Position numbers and translations under genes: made by a program. The notes beneath the pieces are model-generated. The model worked only from the letters and a program-made list of their open reading frames with translations. It did no database searches and was not told where the DNA came from. From Cepaea nemoralis (lineage: Eukaryota > Mollusca > Gastropoda > Stylommatophora > Helicidae), in contig JACEFZ010005600.1 of assembly GCA_014155875.1 (NCBI GenBank), positions 728,501 to 792,500 on the forward strand: a stretch of 64,000 bases of DNA, read 5' to 3'. Positions 35,385 through 48,581 of the stretch are shown in pieces. The stretch's first letter is position 1. The number at the start of each line of letters is the position of its first letter.

Positions 35385-36244
35385 TTGTTTTGTTTTGTTT
35401 TTTCTTTAAATTTATGTGAACGTTATAGTTTACAGTGACTGGCTATAAAATTGTGGCCTTTCTTGTACGCAAGGCCATCTTGGTTTCAATTTGACGAGGT
35501 TAAAAACTACATACTAACGGAAATTTGAAGGGCTGCCCTCAGTCTCAAGTGACGCAGTTACGTCACAGAGTGTACTTGTCATCTTCACAGGCTCGGGGTC
35601 AACAAAGGAAACTTCATGTCTGCTTTATTCATGTAATAATTATTAATTAGTTTATATTGTTACCCGTTTACTGGAGTATGCATTTCATTATTAGCCTCCG
35701 CCTTTCGTTTATTTTGTTAATTATTTTATTTTCCTTTATTGTTCACTCTTTCGATTCCTTTTCTAATGAATCTTTTATCCGTCACATTTCTTTATTCTAA
35801 ATGTGTTTCGTTTGTTTTCATTTCATCAGATAAAACTAAAAGGGAGGACATGAAACGAAAGTCGGCAGCATAGAAAAAATGAAATAATAGTAAAGTGGTG
35901 ACGAAAGGAAGTATTGCAGGAAAGACAGAAACAAACTTAGAGAAAGAATGCATGGAGGGAAAAAGGAGGGAAAGAAAGAAACAAACAAAGAAAGAAATAG
36001 GGATTGAGTGTCTAAAAAAACGTATGAAAAAAAGAAAGAAAAAAGAAAAAATGACGAAAGAAGTAACAAAGAAAGAAAGAAAAAAGAGAAGGGATGAAAG
36101 AAGGGAGGCGGAAACGACGAGAAAATGTCACAAAGAATAAACAAAAGAAAGACAGTTAGGAACAAAGAAAAAATGAATGAATGAAGGAAAGAAAAACGAA
36201 TGAAATCACGAAAGTAAACAAAAAAAGGAAGGAAGGAGGAAAGA

Positions 36245-36306
36245 AAGAAAAGCAACAAATGAAAGAAAGAAAGAAAGAAATAAAGAAAGAAAGAAAGAAA
36301 GAAAAA

Positions 36307-36345
<39 letters not shown>

Positions 36346-36386
36346 TGGTAAGAAAGAAAACAGTAGGGAGAAAGAAAGAAACAAAA

Positions 36387-36461
<75 letters not shown>

Positions 36462-36475
36462 GAAGAAAGAAAGAA
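36245..36475. repeat. (GAAA)n tail of array unit 2
   Basis: Long GAAA array with a few interruptions. Confidence 0.95.
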
Positions 36476-36621
36476 AAAATAAACTGGTATTTTTGTTTTT
36501 AAATTTATTTGAACGTTATAGTTTACAGTGACTGACTATAAAATTGTGAATTGCAAACAATGAAGTATATTTAGCTCCTGCGAAAAAGGAAGAGACATAC
36601 ATATTAAACGCAGACACTATG

Positions 36622-37272
36622 TGTCAACAACCGAAGTGGACAAGCATTCGTGGACACTTCTCTTGCACCACACGAAACTCGTAAGGCGTACAAGAGGATT
36701 TATCACAAGTTTTATTTCGGCTCGGCCTTTACAATTGCAGAGCCATCAATGATTCACAGGTTATATAAACACATGATAATACACAGTATTCCTTATTCTA
36801 AAGTCAGTCCTAAGCTCTAGCTATAGTTCTATCTACACAAAGAAACCCAACGTCGACAACGATGTGCTAGCTCTCGTGTCCAGTCCCCCGTCTGATGATC
36901 TCCGCCGATGGCGGTAACGCCACGCGCGGATGGATCTCGTGGGTTAGTAGGCATTGCGTGCTGGAGTTTCTCAGCACGCCTCAAATGGTCTGTCCACTAC
37001 TAAACTCTATTAAGAGTTTACTTGTTTGCCTACACTTCTCGTGAAGGTGTGATCATAGCTACTCAACTCTTTGGTTGACACTTGCGTGTCCGAGTAGAGA
37101 ACTATTCATGGCTCTCGATCTCACCATTCCCCCTCCTATTCCCTGGGTAGGGCTAATCTTTCCCCTTGGTCTCCCCACTCCTGGGCAGGGGTATGATCTT
37201 TATCCCTTCTTAGGCTTCTCCTTGATTTCTCGTCCCCTGTGGTCTTCCTTATATATCCCTAAGTCTTTGACA
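36622..37272 (-). repeat. 3' LTR of element 2
   Basis: 651 bp, direct repeat of 45150-45800. On the minus strand this is the downstream LTR. Confidence 0.95.
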
Positions 37273-37288
37273 CACACTCCCCCCTTCT
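37273..37288 (-). promoter_or_regulatory. Polypurine tract of element 2
   Basis: Minus strand AGAAGGGGGGAGTGTG directly before the 3' LTR. Confidence 0.85.
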
Positions 37289-39229
37289 GTGTTGCGTTAC
37301 AAACTTTCAGTTATGAGTGTAATGCAAGAAGTTTAAAAAAAAATAAATTAGTATGTCTAATTTATTTGTCAAAGACTCTCTAAGTTTGGTGACTTGGTTC
37401 TGGGTTCCCAACAGACATCTATTAGCCAATGTCACAATGTTGTATTCCTTCACTTGGCTACTGGTTATCGCCACACACTTGTATAGTTGGCATGAGCCCT
37501 CTTCTCATTGCAATATTATATTTATCGGGAGTTTGTCTGAACCGAAGCCGTTATCTTTTAAATAGATCTGCTCCTCAAATAGTAAATTAACTCACTACCC
37601 ACACAAAATTGTCCCTGTTAGGGGATCAACACATGAATTGCTTCATGCTCCCATATAATATTTTACCCAACTCTTGTACAAGCTGTGTACGCTAATTTTT
37701 TTACCTGTCTAGCTTTCGCTTGTAAAGGAATCTTTCACTGTTAAGTTAGTGTTTCGATTGTCTATTGTGTCCCCTGTCCCATGTTTATGCCCCTTTTGTA
37801 AAACATGTGTATGTAATTTATATGTTAGTTTTTCTGGTTGTTTGCGTGTTTGTATCCCTGCATAAAGTGTAATTAAACTACAACCATGTGTTTATGTTCA
37901 TAATTTACGTGTATGTTTGTTTTCAAGTGCCACAATACGGGTTAATGCAGTCACAAATGAGTGCGTAACGCTAATTCGTGACTACACGTCCGTTTTATGA
38001 AACTTAAAATATATTCCCTACGCTCTAATGTAACTGTTGCTAAAACACGGATTACATCACAACACACCAGACACAACACATTTCAACACTGGAACATTAT
38101 CTCGACACAGACAAATTATTAAGTCGCGTTGTGCGGTAGAAAAAAATCCGCTGATTGTCTCATTCTCGTTTTGTATTTCATTTTCTCCTCCCTTTCATAC
38201 ATCTGTCACACTCCTTCTCACTCACTTAAAAACCAAAAAATCGTTAAAATATTATGGTGACACAAAAATAAATACAAGTTTGGCTCAGTTTGATAAGCTA
38301 TTGAGCCTGATGACTGTGCTTTCTCGTCGCACTAGTCATTTCTGTACATAGAATTTACATGATTGCAAGGATTGATAGTTAGCAATCCTGAAGTATTGAA
38401 AAATCTAATTACCTATTCTACATTGGTGTACAGTACTAAACTACTCTAAGGGAAGTAACCTAATTAAACTAATGAAATATAGTGAAATGAGTTAGTTACC
38501 TTTTTAGATGTTTCTACCATGACTAATGTGAGTTTAAATGATGGGTGAAAAAAATCCAAAAATAGGGGTAATGGTTTATTTAACTACCTGATATTAAATG
38601 TGGGTAACTTACGATAACTAAATGAAGTAAATGGAGGTGATGATTTATGTACTAGTTGGAAATGGAAATGCGTTTAACTTCATATCACTAAATGAGATGT
38701 TTTATAACTCAAGATTCAGATGAAATGAAATGAACTGATTTACTATCCTTTCTAGCACTTTTGTCCTAGCTGTAACTTACTGTAATTAAGCTATTTTATG
38801 TTATTAAATGAATTTGTCTTATTCTATAATAAATATAACTATACTATTATCTGCAACTGCATTAAAAGCAATTTATAATACATATCACAATACATCACAA
38901 TGTACATATTAATTACATTAAATACCTCAGGTATGTGGGTGGCTTACTGTCTTTAAGTAAATCTTGTTGACACACTTTGAGATTAAATAAGCACTCGTCC
39001 TTGGTAATAATATTAACTACACAGTCCTATTCACACTTTTACATTTGCATCAATTCGGTGATGGCGTAGACATCTTCATTAGTGTCTGTCCTCTAACATA
39101 GTTCTGACACTGTTCTCACAACGCTAACACAAGGTGATTCATCACTGTATGAGTAATATCACTGGAAAGCTGTTCATGAACACCTTGGACACCAGTTAAT
39201 TAATGTGTCTTTAGCTATGTTATCGTAGA
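37289..39229 (-). other. Long 3' noncoding region of element 2
   Basis: 1.9 kb between the RNase H stop and the polypurine tract. No envelope-like or other known ORF. Rich in ATGAAATGA-type words around 38450-38750. Confidence 0.7.
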
Positions 39230-41833
39230 CTAAGTTCTGTGTGAAACGTCGGGTATCTCTACACCAGATGGTCTACTAAGAGTGTCTGCGAGCATATTAA
39301 GTTTTCCTTTAATATGTTCAATAGTTAACGAATAGTTCTGCAATATCAGTGACCATCTATAGACCCTATTATTCCGATGGGCACATGACTGCATGACTGT
39401 GATCGGAGAATTGTCAGTTTGGATGACGAAGTGAGTACCCGCTAAAAAACGGTGAAGTTTACCTATGCAATATACCACACTAAGGGCTTCCAACTCTGAG
39501 ATGGAGTACTTGGCTTCAGCAGGTGTGATCTTCCGGCTTACATAGCAAATGGGGTGAAAAATGTCATCATAGAACTGGCCCAGCACTCCCGCGATGGAAA
39601 CGGTGCTCGCGTCTGTCCTAAGATAATAAATTAGGCCTGGATTAGGCAGGCGTAAGATTGGTAAATCGCTAAACAAAAGTTTAAGTTTTGACAATGCGTT
39701 AATTAATAATGCATCTTTTACATCCAATTTTACAGACGCTTTTAATACATTGGAAAACACACTCGTGATCTCAGCTAAATTTGGTATAAATTTGCTGTAA
39801 TAGTTTACCAATCCTAACAGGCTTCTAACCTGCTTTTTTGTGGTTGGCATGGTTAGATGTAAAATTTTAGTGACAATTCTATTGTCAGTTTTAAGTTGGC
39901 CTTTCGAGATGACATGGCCAAGAAATTCAATTTCCTCTAGGCCCAGTTCAACTTTGGCTGGTTTCACTGTAAGGCCGAAAAGTCGTAATCTGTCGAAGAC
40001 ATGTCGCAGTTTCTGTAGGTGTGTTGTCCAGTCCTCTGGATGAACACATATATCATCAATATAGGTCACTGTATTCGTCACTCCATGGAGCAGATCTCTA
40101 GTTAAACGAACAAAAGTGGCAGGAGCGTTCGAAGTCCGAAAGGAAGAAATCGCCATTCGTACAGACCTAGTGGCGTTGAGAATGCAGTGAGAGGAATGGA
40201 ATGACTCTGCACCGGGACTTGCCAATATCCCTTTGTTAGATCAAGTTTGGAGAAGATTTTTGAGGTAGACATGTCCAGAATAAGGTCTTCGCAGGAAGGT
40301 ATTGGTTCTGCGTCGACCTTCGTGACACTATTTAGTTTTCTATAGTCTACGCAGAGGCGAATGGTGGAGTCCTTCTTCTTTACCAGGACAATTGGAAAAG
40401 AATATTCAGAATTAGATTTTTTGATGATTCCACTAGACTCTAAACTTAGAATTTCCTTATTGAGACTTTCCCTATAGCTAAGTGGAATGGAGTAAGGTCG
40501 GCATTTGATAGGTGTGTTATCCGAAAGAAGGATGGAGTGCTCGATTCTGTCCGTCCTACCTGGAATGTCGGAAAATATGTCTTGGTACCCCGTTACTAGT
40601 TCTATTGTCTGTCGTCTCTGTTCGTTCGTTAGTTTCGGTTCTATCCGTATGCTATCTATCGTAGCTGTCTTGTCTACTGTCGGAACGGGTAGTTCCATGT
40701 CATCGTCGTCTACCTGATTCAGTACAGTGGTGGTACTAAGTGCGTTTTCTGTTTGCTCATTAAGTGTGTGCTTATTGTCGTCGTTGTCTGTCTCACTAAC
40801 TAGTGTAGTTGCGTTATGTATGTCTGTCGCCCTATCACTTGGTGTGGATGCATTCTGTTCGTCTGTCATCAGTTCTTCTTGTCGTGAAAAGTACGGTTTC
40901 AACATGTTGATATGAAATATCTTTAAGTGTCTGTTTATCGATATTTGATAATCGACATCTGAGATTTTGCGTATCACCTTGAATGGCCCTTGCCATGAAG
41001 TCAATAATAAATTACGTTTGTCTGGCAGTAACAGCAGTACCTCTTGATCAGGTTCAAGGTTAATAGTCTTCGCACCCTTATTAGCGTACTGGCGGTAGAT
41101 TTGACCTTTTCTCTCCAAAGATGCTTTGGCTATGAGACACGATTTCATTATTTTATCCCGTGTCTCAGTTACCATCTCATAAGGTGTTCTTGGGGTTGGA
41201 ATTTCCATCGTATTAGTCACTAGCTGATGGTAAATGGTAAGGGGTCCACGTGGGTTAGCCCCGTATACTAACTCAAAAGGCGAGAAACCCGTACTTGAAT
41301 GGGGAATTTCTCGATAGGCGAACAGCACTGTTGGTAACAGTGTATCCCAATCGGATGGGTTTTCTGCTGTCACCTTAGCCAGCATATGTTTTAAGTCACC
41401 GTTAATTTTCTCCACAATTCCATTGCTGGCTGGATGGCAGGCTGTCGTAAAATGTTGTTTAATTCCTAACATTTTTGTAAGGGCTTGCGTTGCAGCCGAT
41501 ATGAATTGAGTTCCACGGTCGGATAGAATGGTACGAGGGAATCCGAATCGTGAGAACAAGTGCAAGAATACATTGGCCACATCTTTGGAGGTGATGTATT
41601 TTAAAGCTACCGCCTCAACCCATCTTGAACAAAGGTCTACTAGCGTTAGGATGAAGCGGTTTCCTTTTCTGGACACCTGATTCAGGGGTCCAACAATATC
41701 TACCGCAACACTCTCGAATGGTCTAGAAGCCAATGTTGAAGGTTGTACTTCTGCTGTTGCATGTTTACCCTTTCGCACTAATTGTTGGCACACCTTACAA
41801 GAACGACAAAATAGTTTTATGTCATTACAAAAA
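39230..41833 (-). pseudogene. pol of element 2: integrase core, RT, RNase H
   Basis: Minus strand, in order: integrase finger end CRSCKVCQQLVRKG (about 41785), VAVDIVGPL, DRGTQF (about 41520), NGIVEKINGDLKHML (about 41400), GPF module ending NMLKPYFSRQ, RT with RLCVDYRKLN and LDLTKGYWQVPV, the catalytic YIDD (about 40052-40063), and RNase H with RTDAST, SELEALSV, QTDNSP and LADTLSR. Frame breaks: one extra base in the A6 run at 41829-41834 at the start, and one missing base near 40128 inside the RT. Confidence 0.93.
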
Positions 41834-42796
41834 ACCAGGCCAATAAAAGTGAGCTTGAATTCTTTCTCTGGTTTTGTCGTATGCGAGATGTCCAGCAAAC
41901 GGTGACTCATGTGCAATCTTTAGCACAGTTTGGCGATGTTGTACAGGTAACACCGTCTGCTGAATCTCATGATTATTGGTTGTATAATAACGAGTAAGAA
42001 TTCCGAAATTAAGTCTAAAGAACCATGATGCATTTTTCGTGATATTGGCTTTCTCCCCTAATACTTTCAGATAGGGGGAAATACTTGAATCAGCATGTTG
42101 CTGTTGTATGAATTTCTGTCTGGTGGTGTTATCATTTGTCCCACTTGGGATTAGTAATAACAATCTTTCTTCCTGTAATGAGTCTTCGTGTTTGATGGTA
42201 TCTGCTCTGGTAATTGCATGTGCTGCATTAATTTCTTCCCAGGCAGCTATTTCTTCGTTAGTGCAATGTTTTAATCGGGGTAAACATCCCAAAATCAAAT
42301 CAGTACAAGGGTTATTTAAAATAGCACATGTAAAGGTACCAGAAATAAAAGGGGTGTTTATACGGGCTTTTGCAAATGGGTAAATTTCTATATTACCTGA
42401 AAAATCAAATTCCTTTCTTAGACCGATTAGAGTGCTGCCACTATCGAGCAAACATTGGCATGGTTTCTCATTGACCATTGCATTGTGGAACACTAGATTG
42501 CCTCTGGAGGCTAGTGCTGCATTTGCACTCTCATTGGAGAATGGTACAGTGTGTCCACATTCTAGTTTACCGTCTGCATGAAATTGGAGGCATCGTTCAC
42601 AACTATCGAAGTTTAAAATATCTGTAATTACACACACATCTTCACACTGATTAAATGGTAACTCATTCTCGACTTCACATTCAGTCTCACTACCACTGTC
42701 TGATGAGGTATCGATCAATACCGCATTACTCGCTCTCATTCTCTGTCGTCCTAAACATTTGGATGAGTAGTGGCCATAGCTTGAACAGAAAAAAAA
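41829..42796 (-). pseudogene. Protease and integrase zinc finger region of element 2
   Basis: Minus strand: the last part of the zinc knuckle (CSSYGHYSSKC), then an acidic stretch, the aspartic protease site LLDSGSTLIG (about 42437-42445), LILGCLP, and the integrase H2C2 finger start HESPFAGH with FYWPG. The frame ends at the A6 run at 41829-41834 by a one-base slip. Confidence 0.9.
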
Positions 42797-43997
42797 ATTT
42801 GACAGCACGTCTGTATGCATTTCTCTTACTCTCTTGCTTTTTAATTATTGTTTCCAGGTGTGCAGGATAATTTGGGTTTTTGTCACACATTGAGTAAGGT
42901 TTGTGAAAAAGTTGACAATACATACATTTAGGTAATTTCTGATCTTTATTATCGCTTCTCTGAAATGGTTTCCTATTCAGAAACTTTTTGGGTTGGTCTT
43001 TAACAAATGATACAATTTCGGATTCTATCGTGGGTGTTTTAAACACGTCTCTGTTTGAGGAGAAATATGCGGCACATTTCTTTTCTAGTTGTTCTAGTGT
43101 CTCAATGTCTGCTTGCTGCAGGAACTTTGTAAAGGGAGTTTGCACTGTAGATATGACTTTATCCATTATGATTAAGTTTTTCAGTTTCTCAAAATACTTC
43201 CCTATTTTAGCTGCATTTAGCCATCGGTTGACTACACTCTGAACATTGGAAACGTAATCAATAAAAGTTTCACTTGGTTTTGGTTTAAGATTTGAAAACT
43301 GAGCTTGATATCCAGGGGCGTCGAGTAAGAAATGTTGCATGATTCTATCATGGATGTATTGATAGTTAGTTCTTAACTCGGTTGGAATCGACTCGATTAC
43401 TTTAAGGGGCTCACCGGAGAGATTCTTCATATAGATAATTGCCCACATATGTAAAGGAACATTTTTGAATCTAAGTTGGAATTCCATATTTTCCGTCCAT
43501 GCGCTTATGGAATCGCCCTGGCAAAAAGGTTTGATGATATTTTTGTACTTATTAAACTTATTTTCCTCTTGCTGAATTTTTAATTTTGTGGAAGAGATCT
43601 GTCTGTGTGACTCAATTTCCATATCTTTCATCTTTAGTTGTGTCTCTGATTCAACCTGAATTTGTTTCTCTTTCACTCTAGCCATTTCTTCTATTTCTTT
43701 CTGCTTTAACTCTATTTCCTTTTGCTTTAAATCTATTTCTTTCTGTTTATTGATGTTATCTAGCTCTATCTGTTTCTGTTTGTTGATGTTATCTAGCTCT
43801 ATATGTTTTTGTTTGGTGGCTTCAGCTAACTCTACCATTTCTTTTTGATGTTGTCTTTCACGCACTCGTTCTTCCCTTTCACTCGCTGCTTTCATTTCTG
43901 TGTACTCTTTGTATTTATGTTCAGCATATTGTTCTAACTTCTCTCCTGTGTATCCTAAATCCTTCCCTGCCTGGATACATTCACCCAAGGTTGACAT
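42790..43997 (-). pseudogene. gag of element 2
   Basis: Start at 43997 (MSTLGECIQ), which matches the gag start of element 1; an upstream in-frame Met at 44024 lacks a counterpart. A long coiled coil of I-E-L-D-N-I-N-K-Q-K type repeats follows, then a capsid-like region (YKNIIKPFCQGDSISAW and TFIDYVSNVQS) and a Cys/His motif. The CCHC knuckle is broken by a run of nine A (42789-42797), which shifts the frame and removes the first cysteine. Confidence 0.9.
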
Positions 43998-45117
43998 GGT
44001 TTGAGGTTTCAGGTATGTACACACGTCTACTTTCTACTTTATGTCTTTTAAATTTTGCTTGTAGATCAACCCGTATGAAAAGTGGTTTTAAATTTTGCTT
44101 GTAGATCAAACCGTATGAAAATGTACAATATTATGCTGAAAAACAAGATGCAATATTAATTCCGCTCATCAAAACATATCAAAATACTCATCTGATTTAT
44201 AGGAACGGATCGGCTGATCGTGATGACACTCTTTCGTTTGGCACGCACACACGCTTTGTTCTGCACTACACCAGTTGTCCCTGGTTTGTAGAGCAGTAAC
44301 AATTAATAACTTGCAAATATTGTGGAAAACCAGATAGTTGCAAAAATATGCCACGAAAATACATTGCCCCCGACAAACAGATGCGGTATGGTTGATGTGA
44401 ACGATCGTGAACGATGTGATAGTAAATGAAATGAATGATTCGTCGATGACTGGTCAATGTCTGTCTATGTCATAATATCTTTTATTTGCTTAAGCTGACT
44501 GTTTTCTAATTTATGATAGTGATGTGTAGACTATGATTTCCTATTTGCCTATTCGTTGTAGTGTCATCGTGAATAACTCTACTGAATATACACAAAAGGA
44601 AAAACAAATGCTTCAAAATAATTATATAAATGATAATAAGTTTGAAATAAATACATATAATTGCTTTATAGATCTCTTGAGGCTGAAATCTTACAACGAA
44701 TACCGTTTGGAGCAGTGTAAACAAACACTCTTGATAGCGTTAATCTTCAGGCGCCAGCTACACACATTATTGTTCAGGCCTAGTGCAACGCCAGCGTAGT
44801 GCTATTTTTAGCTACCAAAAATCGATATCGCTCAGCGGCATTCTCCGCAATGTTTCATTGCGCCGTAATTCAGTTTTCACAAGAAATATAATGCAAACAA
44901 AACCATAATACTTACAAATGACATGAAATAATATTCAGAAAGCACAATTCACTTGTAATAGAGTACATACTTGGCACTTATTCACGATAAACACTTTTTA
45001 CGGCACTAATTTTCTACACTGGTCAATTTTCACTATAATAAATTAACTACTGTGAATCTTCGGCAACCAAGCTGTGGGTGAGTTGGTTTTATTGTTTGGC
45101 TTGAACGATTGTTCAAG
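43998..45117 (-). other. 5' leader of element 2
   Basis: 1.1 kb between PBS and gag with no known domain. A 40-bp stretch with AAATTTTGCTTGTAGATCAA is duplicated in tandem at 44048-44115. Confidence 0.6.
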
Positions 45118-45135
45118 TCCCAACTTCTGACACCA
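45118..45135 (-). promoter_or_regulatory. Primer-binding site of element 2, Leu-tRNA type
   Basis: Minus strand TGGTGTCAGAAGTTGGG, 14 bases inside the 5' LTR. The complement ends in ACTTCTGACACCA, as in eukaryotic tRNA-Leu of the GTCAGGA acceptor type plus CCA, with one difference in the T-stem. Confidence 0.8.
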
Positions 45136-45149
45136 CTTTTGTCCTAGCT

Positions 45150-45800
45150 TGTCAACAACCGAAGTGGACAAGCATTCGTGGACACTTCTCTTGCACCACA
45201 CGAAACTCGTAAGGCGTACAAGAGGATTTATCACAAGTTTTATTTCGGCTCGGCCTTTACAATTGCAGAGCCATCCATGATTCACAGGTTATATAAACAC
45301 ATGATAATGCACAGTATTCCTTATTCTAAAGTCAGTCCTAAGCTCTAGCTATAGTTCTATCTACACAAAGAAACCCAACGTCGATAACGATGTGCTAGCT
45401 CTCGTGTCCAGTCCCCCGTCTGACGATCTCCGCCGATGGCGGTAACGCCACGCGCGGATGGATCTCGTGGGTTAGTAGGCATTGCGTGCTGGAGTTTCTC
45501 AGCACGCCTCAAGTGGTCTGTCCACTACTAAACTCTATTAAGAGTTTACTTGTTTGCCTACACTTCTCGTGAAGGTGTGATCATAGCTACTCAACTCTTT
45601 GGTTGACACTTGCGTGTCCGTGTAGAGAACTATTCATAGCTCTCGATCTCACCATTCCCCCTCCTACTCCCTGGGTAGGGCTAATCTTTCCCCTTGGTCT
45701 CCCCACTCCTGAGCAGGGGTATGATCTTTATCCCTTCTTAGGCTTCTCCTTGACTTCTCGTCCCCTGTGGTCTTCCTTATATATCCCTAAGTCTTTGACA
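45150..45800 (-). repeat. 5' LTR of element 2
   Basis: 651 bp, upstream LTR on the minus strand, followed by ctatg on its outer side. Confidence 0.95.
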
Positions 45801-45805
45801 CTATG

Positions 45806-46767
45806 TACATACCTTACACAGAACTAAATACCCAGGTGAAAACAAAGTGTGACTTATCAAACATGAGAAACAATCAATAAATATATAATACTGAAGTGCT
45901 AAAATAAAACAACAAGTGTGTTGTTTTGTTTCATATAAAATTGTGGCTTTTCTTGTACACAAGGTTATCTTGGTTTTAATTTGACGAGGTTAAAAACAAC
46001 ATACTAACGGACAGTTGAAGATCTGCACTCAGTCTCAAGTGACGCAGTTACGTCACGGAGTACGTGTCGTCTTCACGTACTCGGGATCAACAAGGAAACA
46101 TTCTAGTCTGCCTTATTTATGTAATAATTATTAATTAGTTGTTATTGTTACCCGTTTACTGGAGTATGCATTTCATTAGTAGCTTCCGTCTTTCAATTAT
46201 TTTGTTAATTTTTATTTTCTTTTCCTTTATTGTTCACTCTTTCGATCCCTTTCCTATTGAATCTTTTATCCGTCACAATTCTTTATTCTAAATTCTTTCG
46301 TTTGTTTTCATTTCATCAGATAAAACTAAAAGTGAGGAAAGGAAACGAAAGTCTGCAGCATAGAACAAAAATTAAATAATAGTAAAGTGGTGAAGAAAGG
46401 AAGTATTGCAGGAAAGACAGAAACAAACTGAGTGAAAGAATGTATGGAGGGAAGAAAGGAGGGAAAGAAAGAAACAAACAAAAAAGAGAAACAGGCATTG
46501 AGTGTCTAAAAAAACTAATGAATAAAAGAAAAAAAAAGGCAAGAAATGACGAATGAAATAACAAAGAAAGAAATAAAAAGGGTAAAGGAGGAAAGCGGGA
46601 GGCGGGAACGACGAGAAAATGCCACAAAGAATGAACAAAAGAAAGACAGATAGAAACGAAGAAAAAATGAATGAATGAAAGCGAATGAAATCACGAAAGT
46701 AAACCAAAAATAAAGAAAGGAAGGAAGAAAGAAGGAGAAACAACAACAGGAAGAAAGAAAGAAAGAA

Positions 46768-46823
<56 letters not shown>

Positions 46824-46838
46824 AGAAAGAAAGAAAAT
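45806..46838 (+). repeat. Remainder of array unit 3
   Basis: After the element 2 target site: conserved spacer (TATCTTGGTTTTAATTTGAC, CTCAGTCTCAAGTGACGCAG), TACCCGTTTACTGGAGTATG, tail block with GTAAAGTGGTGAAGAAAGG and GAAA repeats. The tRNA part of this unit is absent. 36481-36616 holds only the segment that follows a tRNA (TTTACAGTGACTGACTATAA). Confidence 0.75.
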
Positions 46839-46968
46839 GAGACTGTTTATTTAAAGCGATACACACAGATTGTTCAAACTGTACGGGCCACGTGATGTAA
46901 AATCGGGTGATTTCATCAGACACAGGATAACGCGCTACTGTATACAAATAGTTACAAACTTTATAACT

Positions 46969-47040
46969 AGCAGAGTGGCGCAGTGGAAGCGTGCTGGGCC
47001 CATAACCCAGAGGTCGGTGGATCGAAACTACGCTCTGCTA
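46969..47040 (+). pseudogene. Initiator tRNA-Met copy 8, T-stem damaged
   Basis: Acceptor and anticodon arms intact with CAT. The T-stem is GGTGG/CTACG, giving a G-G mismatch and a weak pair. Followed by T7. Probably a pseudogene, though transcription is possible. Confidence 0.65.
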
Positions 47041-47357
47041 ACTATTTTTTTCTTTTAAATTTACTTTAGTATTTCTTCGAATCCCAGAGAAGAATTAGAC
47101 ATATTGATATCAAATGAACAGATAAGATTGTGATAGAAATATCACTTAAGGCGGAGATAATCACAAAGAAAACATGAATAAGAAATGCAGTACATCCCAT
47201 AAAAGAAAAGAAACGAAGCAATGAATAATGAAGTGTTTTAAAAGACACAAATTCACAAGAAATAGGTGAAAAACACAAGAATTTTTTTTTACAATTTATT
47301 TAAATGAAAAATAACAAAATAATGAAGATTAAATTTATGTACACGTATGAAATAAGT

Positions 47358-47592
47358 GCCGGTCTCTCTGGCCGAGAGATTAGCGACTTTCTACGTAATC
47401 TCGTATACTCTCATAAGTAACGTGACGACGGTGAGAATCCGTAGCGGTTCTAATCGCGTCGGTAACTTACAGGGTATGTGAGCCGGCCGCTCAGAAAGCA
47501 ATGGCAAACTACTGAACGTAATCTTGCCAAGAAATCAACAATCAGCTGAAAGATGCTGATGTTGACAGCGATGTCCTGTAAAGGATATGCAA
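47358..47592 (+). mobile_element. tRNA-derived SINE, full length, in unit 4 only
   Basis: GCCGGTCTCTCTGGCCGAGA head (A-box-like), body with GCAATGGCAAACTACTGAAC, and end GCGATGTCCTGTAAAGGATA. Units 1 and 2 lack it here, so it inserted after amplification. It is the sense counterpart of 22231-22463. Confidence 0.85.
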
Positions 47593-47721
47593 ACATTAAA
47601 TGAAATAAGTATGCATTTAATTACCATATAAATGAAATAGACAACGAAAAGATAGAAAGACAAAAAGAAAGGAGGGAGACACTGCCTATTTAAAGCCCGA
47701 CACAATGGATAATTGGTTAAT

Positions 47722-47939
47722 TGCATATCCTTTTCAAGACGTAGCAATCAACCCCAGCATTGTTTGGTTGTTTGTTATTTTTGGGGAAGTTTAAGTTCGG
47801 TAGTTTGCCATTGCTTTCTGAACGACAGTCACTCAAATCATTGTATGGAAACCAACGTAAGACGGTCTGCTGGCAAATCGCACACAGCTGTGTTTCGAAC
47901 GCACTATGCGGAATTACGAACCACAGAGCCGGCAAAATG
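47722..47939 (-). mobile_element. SINE copy in array unit 4
   Basis: Equivalent of 27560-27779 and 34776-34993. Confidence 0.8.
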
Positions 47940-47990
47940 GATATACAGAACGAAAAACAAAAAAGAACATAATTAAATGGCCGAAAGAAA

Positions 47991-48293
47991 ATATTGCTTG
48001 CTTGCTTGTGTTCGTTGGCTTGAGCTCCAACGCGAAGTCCTGTATGTCGGATGAAGGCATCCAGTTATCCAGCATCAGTGTGATGTCATACAGGACCTGA
48101 GATTTGCGTGAGTATCCGTTGTCCCATGTCTGGCTTAGTGGTGTGCAGACTGGTGGTTCCTCGCCGTACAGGCAGACACTCTCCGACTTCGGAGGAATCG
48201 GCGATCCTACTGACTTTAGCCAGGACACCGAAGGGATTTGTTGCCCAAGACGCTCGACGAGGACGCGTCAATAGGTCTTGGCCAGTATGTAAC
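47991..48293 (-). mobile_element. 303-bp insert with 10-bp TSD and GCAA tail
   Basis: Flanked by ccgaaagaaa at 47981-47990 and 48294-48303; units 1 and 2 are uninterrupted here. On the minus strand it ends in AAGCAAGCAAGCAATAT, a short tandem tail of the type left by 5'-truncated LINEs. Its body does not match other elements in the window. Confidence 0.75.
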
Positions 48294-48581
48294 CCGAAAG
48301 AAAGAAAGAAACAGACAAACAAACACACAAACAAACAAACAAGGCACCTATTTAAAGCTACCCATAAAAGGATATAAGGAACGAAACAAAGAAAAACAGA
48401 AAAAATAAAATAAAAAAATAATGAATGAAAGAAAGAAACACTGCTTATGTAAGACCACACACACAGACAGTCTGACCAGGCCCGCACCTAACAAATCACG
48501 TGATGCAGCAGTCTGGGTGATTTCATTTCATCTCACAGGTCCACACGTTCTGTACACAAATCTTGACTGAAATTCATCAAC

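Larger units (their letters stand above)
34034..36480 (+). repeat. tRNA-array unit 2, the least interrupted unit
   Basis: 2,447 bp in the order flank, tRNA copy 6, spacer, SINE, flank, tRNA copy 7, conserved spacer (CATCTTGGTTTCAATTTGAC, CTCAGTCTCAAGTGACGCAG, TACCCGTTTACTGGAGTATG), tail block and GAAA repeats. The only insertion is mini-element s5. Confidence 0.85.
36622..45800 (-). mobile_element. LTR retrotransposon 2, Ty3/Gypsy with integrase before RT (Gmr1-like order)
   Basis: Complete 9,179-bp element on the minus strand. It has 651-bp LTRs with TGTCAA...TTGACA ends and the target duplication ctatg (36617-36621 and 45801-45805). The LTRs differ at about ten positions by eye, about 1.5%. 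The order read on the minus strand is Leu-tRNA-type PBS, gag, protease, integrase, RT, RNase H, a 1.9-kb 3' region and a polypurine tract. It is clearly related to element 1 in every domain but not a recent copy of it. Three single-base frame breaks. It interrupts array unit 3. Confidence 0.93.

Noticed and set aside
37075..37383. ORF present in both copies of a repeat (also 45603-45827)
   Set aside because: Part of the element 2 LTRs, read on the strand opposite to the element.
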